A stretch of DNA of 64,000 nt from NCBI GenBank assembly GCA_036785325.1, contig JAXIVH010000195.1, positions 193,501 through 257,500 on the forward strand, in the 5' to 3' direction. A model generated the notes under the pieces. That model ran no database searches. It was given only the letters and a program-made list of their open reading frames with translations, and was not told the DNA's origin. The translations under genes and the position numbers were made by a program. Positions 53,553 through 64,000 of the stretch are shown one piece after another (the first letter of the stretch is position 1; every line of letters starts with the position of its first letter). The DNA is from Urophycis tenuis. Lineage: Eukaryota > Chordata > Actinopteri > Gadiformes > Phycidae.

Positions 53553-55152
53553 GCTTTCTCCTTTCATTCTATGCCTCTCCAACATATTCATACTGCGTCT
53601 CCAAAATGTTTTTTTTTTTAAACCAACCACTTCAGAAGCTCTGAAGTGTTCTACGAAGAGCGCACGTCAACAGTTGGAAGGTGGAAGGTAAAACGAAGTA
53701 TCAACAGTTGAACCCATCGCGCCGCAGCGATCGACGGAGGAGTATAAAGTAGACCTTGGCATGTTCGATGCTATATCTAAATGTGCAGAGGCTGCACACA
53801 GTTCCCACCGGAGCGTGGGAGAAAAGCAGCGCTTCAGGGCTCACGGTGTCAACCACCACCTCACACCTACACGGAGCGCGCCGCTCCAAATCAGGGTTCT
53901 GTAGCATACCGAGTTTCCATTCGAAATCCAATTCAAAAAACATTTCCGGGAAGAAAAAAAAAAGACAATTAGTTCTGTCAAATAACCCGTTGTGTATTTA
54001 CTGCGACTAAAAATAATAAATACAACTACAGAATATTGCGTCTGCTATAGTAGACGCAAAATTGAAAATATGAAATTGCCGTATTCCGCTGTCTTTTCTC
54101 ATTATCTAACTTGATCTAAGTGAGAAAATAAACCGCGTACACAAATAAGAATACATGTGAAATGTGTGAAATATCTCCGTTGCAATTTTAATTACGTTGA
54201 TAAACTATGTGTTATGTGAGCCTAAATGTTCATCTTCACGCCAAAAACCCATCTAGACATAGGCCAACGGGACGTAATTCTTAAAGCTGGAAGCAATTAA
54301 GTAGGCTAATATAACAAAAGAATCAGGGCTCTTACCTCTGTGTGCGAACGGATAGTGTAGCGTACCAATCCATAATCACCATAGTGTCATCATTTCCGTT
54401 GTTACGCACACCAAAGCCTAAAGTACTAAAGAATAGCTTCTCTCCGTCAGCCCTCCCCTCGCTGCCGTCGAGACATTCACACGTGGAGTGTGTGTGTCAG
54501 AGTTTACCATCCCCCACATCTCAATAATTACATGAAATACCAGGAAACCCATGCATGTGTCCCATCAGGAACCAAACACGGTGACAGGTTTACCCTTTAA
54601 ACATCAATTCTTACATCTAAACTGCTGTCACTGTTAATTTCCCTATTTGTTGGACAAATAAAGGGTTTTCTTATCTTATCTTACCAGTTGACTTGCAGAA
54701 ACAACCCTCCGAAACCTGCGCTTAACCAAATAACAAAACTAACCGACAGCAACCGTTTTCAGTGTCAAGGTAACGCATCGGGAAAATAAATTTATAAAAA
54801 GGATGGCAAGGGACACCTCATTGGCTGCCAGGTTTTTTTTCCCCCCTTCTTGGGAATGTGAGGAGGAAGAGGAGGCGAACGAAGAGGTGAAGAACTGCAG
54901 CCAAACACATCGGCTCATCCCTGCTGTCACCCTAATGGCTCTGATCCATCTCACTTCCCGTCTGCCCCCCCCGGTCCCCTACTTTGGTGCCCTGAGCGCC
55001 CAGCTGCAGCTGACAAGAGCAGGGCCAGCCGGGGGACAATTAGCCGAGCGTGGGAGAGACAGCTGGACCTGCTGCCAATTACCCTGACCAGAAGAACACA
55101 CACGCAGCCATTTCTTGTCACTTCTCCAAAACATAGAAATAAGTCACGTCAT

Positions 55153-55158
55153 TTATTT
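55153..55158 (-). terminator. Candidate cidec poly(A) signal
   Basis: Minus strand AATAAA, 280 nt downstream of the cidec stop codon; the first such signal after the stop. Confidence 0.55.
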
Positions 55159-55329
55159 ATCCATGTCTACAATACAAACATCAAAGTGCAACAACATCAC
55201 AACTTAATTGAAAGTGCATCAAGGGGGGGCGTTAGCAGGAAACATGACTTCCAGCGCTCGAAAGTCTGCAGGACTGCAAAGGACCGACATGGCTGATTCC
55301 TTTCAGTCAAGTGTGTCGGCCATGTTGCC

Positions 55330-55437
55330 AGAAGTAACTACTAAGAGTCGTGTGTGTCTCTGTGTGTGTGTGTGTGTGTGTGTGTGCGCCTCTCTCTCTC
55401 TTCCTCTCTCTCTTCCTCCCTCTCTCTCTCTCTCTCT
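55330..55437. repeat. TG and CT microsatellites at the end of cidec
   Basis: (TG)n at 55362-55387 followed by (CT)n to 55439. The repeat runs up to the stop codon, so it lies in the 3' UTR. Confidence 0.85.
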
Positions 55438-58400
55438 CTAGAGGGTCTTGCCCAGCAGCAGGCCTTGCAGCTGCCTGATCCTGCTCTCCTGCGGCAGAGC
55501 CAGCAGCCTCCTCTCGGCGCGCTCGTCCTCCTCCAGGAGCTGCTCCATGTAGCAGGAGGAGCCCAGCAGGACGTGTCCCGTGGCCTGCATGGAGAACAAG
55601 GTCCACCGCAGGGCTTCCCTGAGGGGGCACAAACAGCAGTCAGTCAGATCTGCAGCAAGCTTAGTGGACACACAGCATTTCCTTCTGTTATTCACCCTTT
55701 TGTGAAGACCATCGTAAACAAATGAGCCCAACCGACCTATAAAATTAAAAATGAGCACATCCCATAATATTTGATTTCACCCACTTGAGCATCCTTTTGG
55801 CAGCATGGCACCGCAGGTCATAGGTCACAGAGTAAACGCCATACAGGGTCGCCTTCACACTCAGGCACCCAATGAAGTCTTTGGGGTTGTTCTTGTAGAG
55901 GTCAAAGGTGATCTTGGCCACATCTTTCCTGGGTTGGTCACTGGTGTCACAGTAAAGACTGGACTACACAAGAAGAGACATGCTCCAATCAAACCACAAG
56001 GAACGGACAGGTCAGGAGACACGTCAGTGAGACGGTTCGTGGATAGACCAACATCTGGACAGCTGTCACACGTTGAACCAGGGGGTTGACATATATATTA
56101 TATACGTCAGTGTCTCAGAGTCGTCACCCACTCATCAGAGTCGTCACCCACGGGAGGCTCTCACAGGATTTTAATTGAGTTGTCAAATCTGGGATTTTTT
56201 TCATCTGCAGTACAGCTTTTGTCCACACGGCTGCCATCTCTGTTTCTACTGATAGACTTAATTGCTGCTTCCCGCTCACATGAAGCCCGTATCTCACAGG
56301 GATGCAGTCTAGCTGTCAATATAATAATAGGCATTGCATTTCAAATTAAAATCGGTAAAAAGAAATGAGCCTGGTTTTGAGCTGAAATGTTCTGCTCAGA
56401 TAATTATTTGAATATAAAAAGGCTGTATAGGCTAAATTTAGTTTGTTGTACTATGACTAAAATGAGCCTGAAGCACTTTTTTGATCTCATTTAAAAAGAA
56501 GGTTATATTTAAAATGCAAAGGCGTGTATTGTTTTACTGATGGAAAATGAGAGCCTGTTAACTAACCTGAATGCCATTATCAAAAACAAGTGCAAAACAT
56601 GACGTCATCAAAGAAACTTTGAAATGCAATAGGCCTTAGTGTACAGCGATGGGGACATGGCAGTGGATGGGGTCAGGAGCATTCATCTATATGCAATTAA
56701 TCTCTTGTCGCAAGGATCATTCTGAAGTGGGACACTGACAAAAAGTACAGTGTATACGCATACACATGGTATGTGTAATTGTTGACATTCCTTTCACCAT
56801 GAATGGGGCTTGTCAATGTGAGCAGAGGATGATCACTGTGAGCAGAGGATGATCACTGTGAGCAGAGGGACAGTTATGCACTATAGCAGCACTCCTGGTG
56901 GGGGGGAGACGGCACAGAACGTGGGCCGAAAACGATCAAACAGAAAGGGGCGGAGTTACACCTTGTTTCCTGCCTCGTTAGGGAGACATGCTACTGAAGA
57001 CGTGATTTGTGCAAGTGGTTGAAGCTATCAGAAGGGGATTTCTACAGTGGCCGGTCTAACCAGCGATTTTAAACATTTTACCACTGCCGTCCTCTGCCAA
57101 GCACGTGACGACGAATCCCGGCCTCAAGCGACACGTGATTTGGCCGAAACAAAAACAAGAAAAAGCCCAGATTTGAGCTGGTCTGCAGAGACCTTCGATA
57201 TTAAGCTTAAGTCTGATCTGTGAGAGCGGCCCTAACCAAATCAAACCAACTGTAGTAACACCAACAGTGTGTTTGGCCAACAGTGCCATCTAGTGTTTCC
57301 TAGCCACATTTCAACTCATCCTTGGAAGTAGCTTCATACCGGAGACGGAGTCCAACTCTGTCCCTTCTCCAACACCATGAGGACAGAGTTTTCAGGCAGG
57401 GTCTGGAAAAACTCCTCAGTGTCCACCCCGGTGCCGTCTTCATCCAGCACCAGGCCGCTGACACAGGACACGTTGAGCGAGTCCATGACCTGACGAGCAA
57501 GGCAGGGTCATCATTAAAGTAGGGATTCATCCTGCGGCCCATAGGGACATTCGATTAGAGAATACAACATACAATAAATACTGAAAAGGGATCAGTGAAG
57601 TGGCTCCGCAAACATTAGTTATAGGATTAGAATATGTGAAAGACTCCTTTATCAAAAACACTCACAGGCACAGATTCATGTACAGGTGCAATGTATGCAA
57701 GTATGTACAGGTATAGTAATGTACATAGTATGCAAGTCACAAGTCTTAACCTTCAAGTCCCAAGTCACTGTGGTGAGAATCAAGCAAGCAAAGACCTAAT
57801 AACAAGCCTCCTAGATGAAAAACAATGAAGAGTGGGGCTCTGAAATGGTTGAATCAGCCCTATAGCTCTAAAAAGGGAAAAAAGTGACCAGCAGTGACCT
57901 CTGCTGGTCCGCCGTGTCCCAGTAGGTTTCCACGCGTTTGCACTACAGAATCTCGCCTGTAGTGCATTTGCTCTAGCGTATGTAAAACGCATTGAAAACA
58001 ACAGACAGGAGGCAGACTGATCAGCTCCCCCCTGTCCACCTCACTGATCGGCCCCCCCGGGAGACCCTCACCCCGTGTCTTTAGACTCTTACCTTATTGA
58101 TCAGGCCTGCAAGCCCGTCCGCCATGATGCCCTTCTTCAGGCTGCGGTCTGCACTGGTGACCCTGAAGGGCTTGGCCGCAGGGGGTCTTGGCGACAGGAG
58201 CTGCTGTGTCATGGAGGCGCTGGCGGAAACACTGGCCGTCACGTATCTGGAGAGGTAACAACCGCCAGCCCCCAGGGGGCCACGTGAGATTCTAACACTG
58301 AATATTAATAGAATAACAGTGAACGAGCCATCACCAAACTTCTAATCTGTTAGCCGTGACCCACGGATGACCGTAGCGAGTCACTGGGAACATTTTGGGT

Positions 58401-58459
58401 GCGTACTTTGAGAGGGAGGCTGGATACAGTAGACCGAGGGACTTCATGGCGTAATCCAT
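55438..58459 (-). CDS. cidec: Cell death-inducing DFFA-like effector c (CIDEC/FSP27)
   Basis: Lipid-droplet protein that promotes droplet fusion and triglyceride storage. Exons: 58459-58407, 58246-58093, 57489-57340, 55963-55785 and 55618-55438. All have AG/GT borders and matching phases, and the total is 717 nt, giving 238 residues, the same length as human CIDEC. It starts MDYAMKSLGLLYPASLSKY, as CIDEC does. The CIDE-N domain is at about 41-118 (KPFRVTSADRSLKKGIMADG, then LDEDGTGVDTEEFF and MVLEKGQSW). The CIDE-C domain follows at about 120-215 (ITFDLYKNNPKDFIGCLSVK, YDLRCHAAKRMLKEALRW, ATGHVLLGSSCY). An in-frame stop TAG is at 55438-55440, just beside a CT-rich microsatellite. CIDEA or CIDEB are less likely given the N-terminus. 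Confidence 0.93.
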
Positions 58460-59500
58460 TTCCTTGGAGCTGACAGGAGAGCAGAGAGCGACAGCATGAC
58501 GGTTATTGGTTAGCTCTTGAACCCAGCAGGGAGTCCGGCACAAACACAGACACTGCTCCTCACCTTGGGGCGTGTTCACAATCATAACCAAACTTATAAT
58601 AAGCAGTCATGAGGATGGTATTTTACTTCAGTGAATTGATGAACTGCCTAAATGATGAAGTCAGTTTAATTATCGCCTGACAGAAAAATTATGTAAGCTC
58701 TACTGAACAACCGCAGGTGATGTGTTCAGATCAGCAAACATAATAAACGCTGTGTGCTGTGACAGACCCACAACAATCCAAACTGAGCTTATTCCGCCAA
58801 ATCAAATGAAGTCATAGTAAATTAAAACACACCTTTCAATAACAAAGAATGAACTGATGTCCAAAATAAATGATTAATGATCAAATTTGTACATACCTAT
58901 AAACCCTTTAATGTTCCAGTTGTTTACTAATCACTTTTGAAGAATCCCAGTTCCCGGGTTGGTTTCTACACTTTATGACAACAACCTCACCAGACACAGT
59001 GCTCTCTAGATTGCGTTGTCTCTTATTTCACAGTCTTGCACCATTTTGCTCTTTCACCTTTGCGCTGGTGGCAGGTGGAGTTCTGTGGGCAGTGTTGAGC
59101 AATGCTCCGGGGAGCGACACAAGCTCCGTGTAAACATGCTGTGTGAATGTCCTACATTGTTATGCGTAACTTTTCTTTATCATACACCAGTATTGTTTGC
59201 ATTCGTTGCAAGGGCAAGAACATAGAACAGGGGAATGGGCATTTACATTTTGAATGACGAGTAGGCTACGTGGATACACTTTATTGAAAACGCTCACTAA
59301 CAGCCTACATGACACCATACTATTAATGACACATTTCATAAGCCCGGATCACCATCATTATTTATTTTACGTAACTAATGGTCACAGTGCCTGAGTCAGA
59401 CATGATACGACTGATAATGGTATGGAATTCAATCAGATAACAATGACATGTTCCGATATGGGTATGTGTTTGTTTACAGCGAGGACACGTCATGTCACAG

Positions 59501-59508
59501 TGACGTCA
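59501..59508. promoter_or_regulatory. Palindromic CRE in cidec first intron
   Basis: TGACGTCA, the full cAMP response element, about 360 bp inside the predicted first intron. A second copy is at about 56600-56607 in intron 3. Binding is inference from the motif alone. Confidence 0.4.
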
Positions 59509-59869
59509 TTGTCTTTCCAAAGTTACTCTGGTTAAAATGCCGAGCAGAGGGGAGAATGGGTCACGCCTACCCTACCCAAACGTATTTTTAGATATGGCTC
59601 GCACCAAAATTTAAAATTATTTTATGGTCGCAAAACTTTCAAAATCAGAGTAGGCTTACTGAATTCATACCGAGGGAATTACCTTTTTAGCGAAATAGTT
59701 GTGTCAAGTTGTCGCCTGAGTGAACTATAGCACCCTTGAGGTTGATAAAGTTTGCCGTGAACAATAGTTGATACACAGCCGGGAACGGGTTTAATTTCGA
59801 CCTAAAGCAGCCTACACGTTTGGTCGTATAGCCTTTACATGTAAGCTTTAAAAGTAAATACCCACTCAC

Positions 59870-59935
59870 ATTGTTCCTCTGTAAGCCTCTGCTAGCTCTC
59901 GTCGCCACCGTACTTCAGATTCAACAGATTCGACT
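59870..59935 (-). other. Predicted cidec 5' non-coding exon
   Basis: The minus strand has a consensus donor (AACAAT|GTGAGTG) at 59869/59870, preceded by GC-richer sequence. An ATG at 59906-59908 would read out of frame with cidec after splicing to the acceptor at 58469, making it an upstream ORF if this exon is used. The exon start is not defined by sequence. Confidence 0.5.
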
Positions 59936-59957
59936 CGACGACACACGGAAGCATCCG

Positions 59958-59962
59958 ATTGG
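59958..59962 (-). promoter_or_regulatory. CCAAT box upstream of cidec
   Basis: Minus strand AGCCAATCGG, about 20-90 bp upstream of the predicted first exon. No TATA box nearby. Confidence 0.45.
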
Positions 59963-60796
59963 CTGTTCTTAATTGCCATTTTTAAAGACCCCCTGCTGCT
60001 TACACAAGGGCCTTACAGCAGAATAGATGCACGACTGCATGCACAATCCTGGTACACTTAGTTTGGTGTTCCCTTTGTTGATTGCTATTCATATACGTTT
60101 GCCCATGTCAATAAATAGTTAAGGTCAGATTCTATGTCCACTTCTAAAGATACAGCAAGGCGCCTCTAGACATGGGATGGGCAATATCAGCTCATTCTTG
60201 CTTGTATTCCTGCGTGCCTGATGGGTTTGTGTTTTGTGTGTGTGTAATATTCGTAGAATATAAAACTGGGGATTATCATGTAAAGATCAGGCGAACTCCA
60301 GTCAGTCAGACTATGACACTTTGCTTAATTCTGGACCAGTTATGTAACTAGGTGGGGAACTGGTTGGTGTGGAGTCAGCGTATGTCGAGTCGCTCTTACG
60401 TCTTTATGGCCAATGAAAAGATTACAAAGTCCTTACTGACCCTTTTTGCAGGTTGTTTAACTCCATTGGGGTAAATTGTGGATAGTCATTGCAAAATATG
60501 AGACGGCATAGGCGTACTATTTGATACTTGCTTCATGTGGATATGAATCATTTGGTGAAAACAGGCAGAATAAATATGGATAAATAAAAATAAATAAATA
60601 AAGATAAATAAATATGTGCCCTGTGTTCAGCTCTAGTGGAGGACAAACTCAGTGTCTTTTTTCTTGTAAGGTATCATGATTTATTTAAACTGAAAAAGTA
60701 AATAAATTATGACCTGATCCTCTTTGAAATTGCCAGAATGTACATGTAAAAGATCTATTAATATTTAAACCTCCACAAAATGAATTAGGCCTTAAC

Positions 60797-60798
60797 CC

Positions 60799-60862
<64 letters not shown>
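60797..60862. repeat. TATC tetranucleotide microsatellite
   Basis: About 16 uninterrupted TATC units. Confidence 0.92.
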
Positions 60863-60863
<1 letters not shown>

Positions 60864-61104
60864 ATATACATGAATGTCTCACCCCTCTCTTGATGAAAGA
60901 TGTGGAAATTTGTTGGGCTTTAATGTTAAATAATTCCATCAGTAACTACAATGTGATCGTAATGACATCATCCTTTTATCATCGTGAAGACCCAAACAGT
61001 CAAAATGCTGACACACCTGGCGTCCACAAAAGGGCACAGGAAACATTTTAAAAGCTTGAATGTGGAAACACAAATTAATCGGATTGCGAGTTCCATTTTA
61101 TAGA

Positions 61105-61147
61105 TGATGCCGCTGATGACGATGATGATGATGATGCCGCTGATGAC

Positions 61148-61203
<56 letters not shown>
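61105..61203. repeat. GAT trinucleotide microsatellite
   Basis: (GAT)n with two GCCGCTGATGAC interruptions at the left and a pure run of about 19 units. Confidence 0.92.
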
Positions 61204-61568
61204 CGAGAAGGATGATGGGGAAGATAATGCTGCATTGCGCTGTATGTATCATGGGCCTTGAGTCGCCCATCGCTGGACCATTAACTTCAACAGGCCAAGT
61301 CATATCACGTTGGATTAGTGCTCTGGGTCTAAAAAAAGCTCCTTCTTGTGAACCAAATGAAGTGAATGGTCATTAACATAAATCTCTGAAACGATAGCGC
61401 TCTCTTTGTCTCTGAGGTCAATTTCCTTGATAGGCTTTGGTTCTTGTATCAGTCGTCCTGTTGCTGTGAGTCACAGGGCTGTCCATGTGTGTTACTGGCT
61501 GATGATGCCTGTAATTAAGTGTGTGTGACGTCAAACAAAATCAAATCCTAAATTACTGTAATATCCCA

Positions 61569-61741
<173 letters not shown>

Positions 61742-62175
61742 TGATGTGCCTTCTCTCAGGTTTACAATATGAGATTTATTTCAAGTCAACATTTCTATTA
61801 ATTATCCAAAGATGGATCTACATTCACAACAAATACATATTAAATGTAGATCAAAGCTTTTTTTCTGACCTGAGCATGTGTCATATTAGTTTTTATTTAT
61901 TTGCAGCAGAGACAAAAGACCAGCTTCATCTGACTTTGCTTCTTTTGTGTCATTTCGATTGAAACAAATTTCTAAATATATAGGTATAGGCCTACTGTAC
62001 ATCATTATTTCCCATTCATTGTCCGTCTGGGCACAATCTATCTGGCATAGAAAGATCAACTATACTAAATGAATACAAAAAGCAAGCCACACCATTTATA
62101 ACCATACTTGTTGTATCCCTTCCCGAACAAAGGTAACCGTCCTCCCTTGCTCTGCGGCGCCCCCGGTGGGCCCCT

Positions 62176-62547
62176 CTAGCCGATGCGAGCCATCAGCTCG
62201 GCATTTGCAGCTGCCTTGGTCCTCATGTCCTGGTTCTTGGCCAGGTCCATGAGAACACTGAGGATGCTGGTGGGTACATCGAGAGAGAGGGCAAAGCGGG
62301 AACCCTGCTGGGCCCTCTTTGGGAGTTGGGAGGCGAGGCGTGGCGGGGCTCGTCCCTGGCGGAGCACAGGGTGGAACTCTGGAGGAAACAACCCGTTCAA
62401 CATGCCGCTGCGGTTCACGATGTCGACGGCAAGCCTGTCCGTCTGCGTGCCGTGATCCGCACTGGCGCTGGCCGAGCTCCTGCTTTGGCCCTGGGCGCAC
62501 CGAGGTAACAGCAGGAGCAGACACAACCACACGGGGACGCTCCACAT
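62176..62547 (-). CDS. Urocortin-type CRF-family prohormone
   Basis: Secreted peptide hormone precursor of 123 residues in one coding exon, acting on CRF receptors (probably type 2). ATG at 62547 lies just after a splice acceptor (GTCCCAGCAG|AGTTGTG), so a non-coding exon lies upstream. The signal peptide is MWSVPVWLCLLLLLPRCAQG. A pro-region ends near LPKRAQQG. The C-terminal hormone starts about SRFALSLDVPTSILSVLMDL and ends NAELMARIG followed directly by the stop. FxLSLDVPTSI is diagnostic for the urocortin 2/3 side of the family. The final Gly would supply the C-terminal amide. Fish ucn2 or ucn3 paralogue cannot be settled by eye, so no symbol is given. Confidence 0.85.
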   Translation of the reverse strand: MWSVPVWLCLLLLLPRCAQGQSRSSASASADHGTQTDRLAVDIVNRSGMLNGLFPPEFHPVLRQGRAPPRLASQLPKRAQQGSRFALSLDVPTSILSVLMDLAKNQDMRTKAAANAELMARIG

Positions 62548-62579
62548 CGTCACAACTCTGCTGGGACACACAACAAGTT

Positions 62580-63060
62580 TGAAGATATGAAGCGCTTTTA
62601 AACATATTATTGTGCCTGATTCAAGGGTGATGTTTAACAGTGACATTTTTCATTTACATGAATACTAAGGTTGGACTTAGTGGTTGTAGCTAATGAGCAA
62701 ACGCTGATAAACATTATCTGATGAATACTGGTAGATTTCGTAAAATTGTAAGGCCAGTTTAAAGATTGGTAATAGCTTCTTTTATTTTTACACTACAACA
62801 GACAAAATACAAGCTTAACTGAAAATAGGACTTTTCATACTGTTATTCAAAAGATAAACTATTAATATCATGCAGCCGATTCTTGTATGCACATCTTTTG
62901 AGTCCTCAATAATAAAACAATGAACATAGATTTCTCAGATATTTGGTCCTTGCTGCTTAGATAATTAAAAGGTGTCCTGTCACAATGGCAGTTAACTTAC
63001 TGAATGTCAACACCGTGGATTGAGACCTTGTCCAAAAAAAGGCACTCCCCCCCCCCTCAG
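62580..63060. other. Upstream/intron region of the urocortin gene
   Basis: AT-rich. It probably contains the intron between a 5' UTR exon and the coding exon. No other feature is seen. Confidence 0.4.
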
Positions 63061-63173
63061 GGTTCTTCAGCAAGTCTTGGTGTGTTCTCCGGTGATGTGC
63101 CCTCACTCAAGGTTCTTCAGCAGGTCTTGGTGTGTTCTCCGGTGATGTGCCCTCTCACAGGGTTCTTCAGCAC
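63061..63173. repeat. 50-bp tandem repeat upstream of the urocortin gene
   Basis: Two full units starting GGTTCTTCAGCA and containing TGTGTTCTCCGGTGATGTG, plus 13 bases of a third. Units differ at about five bases. Confidence 0.9.
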
Positions 63174-63344
63174 CTTGCGATGGGACCGCTGACCGCTGTG
63201 ACTCTGCTCCGCTGCCTGGATCTCAGCCTGGAACTCAGCTGGACTTCTGCTCTTCTCCTCTCGTCTTGACTTGTCCTCCTCTTCAGCATCACACAGCTAA
63301 ATCCGCTTTGCTCGCCTCTCTCTGTTTATCTTTAACATCTTATG

Positions 63345-63416
63345 CCCCCCCCCCCCCCGACACACACACAAACACACACTCACATGTATACAAATGCGCA
63401 CACGCACACACACACA

Positions 63417-63451
<35 letters not shown>

Positions 63452-63515
63452 ATACACATGCGCACACGCATACACACACACTTATACACATGCGCACACG
63501 CACATACACATGCGC

Positions 63516-63580
<65 letters not shown>

Positions 63581-63612
63581 TACACATGCGCACACGCACA
63601 TACACACACACA
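63345..63612. repeat. C run and CA/CGCA microsatellite
   Basis: Poly-C, then about 250 bp of (CA)n with repeated ATACACATGCGCACACG interruptions. All long open frames here come from the repeat. Confidence 0.92.
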
Positions 63613-64000
63613 ATCTCGTCTCATCTCATTTCCTCTCTGCTCGTTGTTGTGTATGACTTTTTTTTTGTCTAAAAATAATGTGATTGTAATAACAATAGCC
63701 AGCCCATTATGAATTATAATAGAAGCTCTGAAAATAAATCAGTATGCATTTTCATGCTGTATAAAAGAAAAAGACGTAGTCATCAAAGCCGTCATCAGGA
63801 ACGGTGATCTGGGGAGTATTGGTTTGGGTTTTTTTGGTTTGGGTTTGTTTTGAGTCTTTCGTGTCGGACGCTAGTTGAAGCATTTAGTTATTGGATACAT
63901 GCAATAGTTAACACAATAATTACTGATGATGTCATGGCTTTGGACGACCTTAATGACTTGGGTATTTTGTTTTGATTCTACCAAATATACATTAACAAAT
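63613..64000. other. Window end, unannotated
   Basis: AT-rich unique sequence. A + strand TGTATAAAAG near 63757 resembles a TATA box, but no following exon is visible. Confidence 0.35.

Noticed and set aside
63750..63770. TATA-box promoter on the + strand
   Set aside because: TGTATAAAAG alone, with no exon or start downstream in the window.

Overview
The window is animal nuclear DNA, almost certainly from a teleost fish. Recognisable host genes are vertebrate: an intronless GPR22-type receptor, a five-exon CIDEC gene with CIDE-N and CIDE-C domains, and a CRF/urocortin-family prohormone. The rest is typical of a TE-rich fish genome: Ty3/Gypsy elements, an endogenous retrovirus, hAT, foldback and ISL2EU-like DNA elements, and long CA, GA, GAT and TATC microsatellites. 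There is no operon structure, CRISPR array or tRNA/rRNA gene.

Layout. 1-2492 is the 3' half of one copy of a duplicated segment. It carries the last three exons of a serine-rich gene I do not recognise, GATA-rich repeats and exon-like blocks. 2493-6857 is a very young minus-strand Gypsy element (A) with matching 202-bp LTRs but a broken pol. 7016-15360 is an older Gypsy element (B) split by a hAT transposon (9311-13912), which is itself split by a solo LTR (10229-11122): a three-level nest with target duplications at each step. 16420-23648 is the complete second copy of the serine-rich gene. Its third intron holds Gypsy element C (17622-22538, minus). 23081-26775 repeats 1-2492, with different numbers of exon-like blocks and a foldback insertion. 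28014-28906 is a 39-bp minisatellite split by a MITE.

29335-36956 is a retrovirus-like provirus with matching 435-bp LTRs, a gag-UAG-pol layout, no reverse transcriptase and a gutted env. Its 5' leader carries five copies of a two-tier RNA hairpin whose stems vary in a compensating way. 37280-43029 is Gypsy element D, with an ISL2EU-like DNA transposon remnant in its 3' LTR. Two TTAA-flanked foldback elements follow (43440-44299 and 45304-45970).

From 46 kb on the sequence is mostly host: gpr22 (minus, 48226-49839), a long microsatellite-rich spacer, cidec (minus, 55438 to about 59.9 kb) and a urocortin-type gene (minus, 62176-62547). These three genes share a strand but show no sign of joint regulation.

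The most unusual signal is the repeated, covarying hairpin array in the retroviral leader. Next come the two young but self-incapable retroelements, which must have moved using proteins supplied by other copies, and the duplicated serine-rich gene whose repeat-rich exon has changed length only in frame. All sequence comparisons were made by eye.
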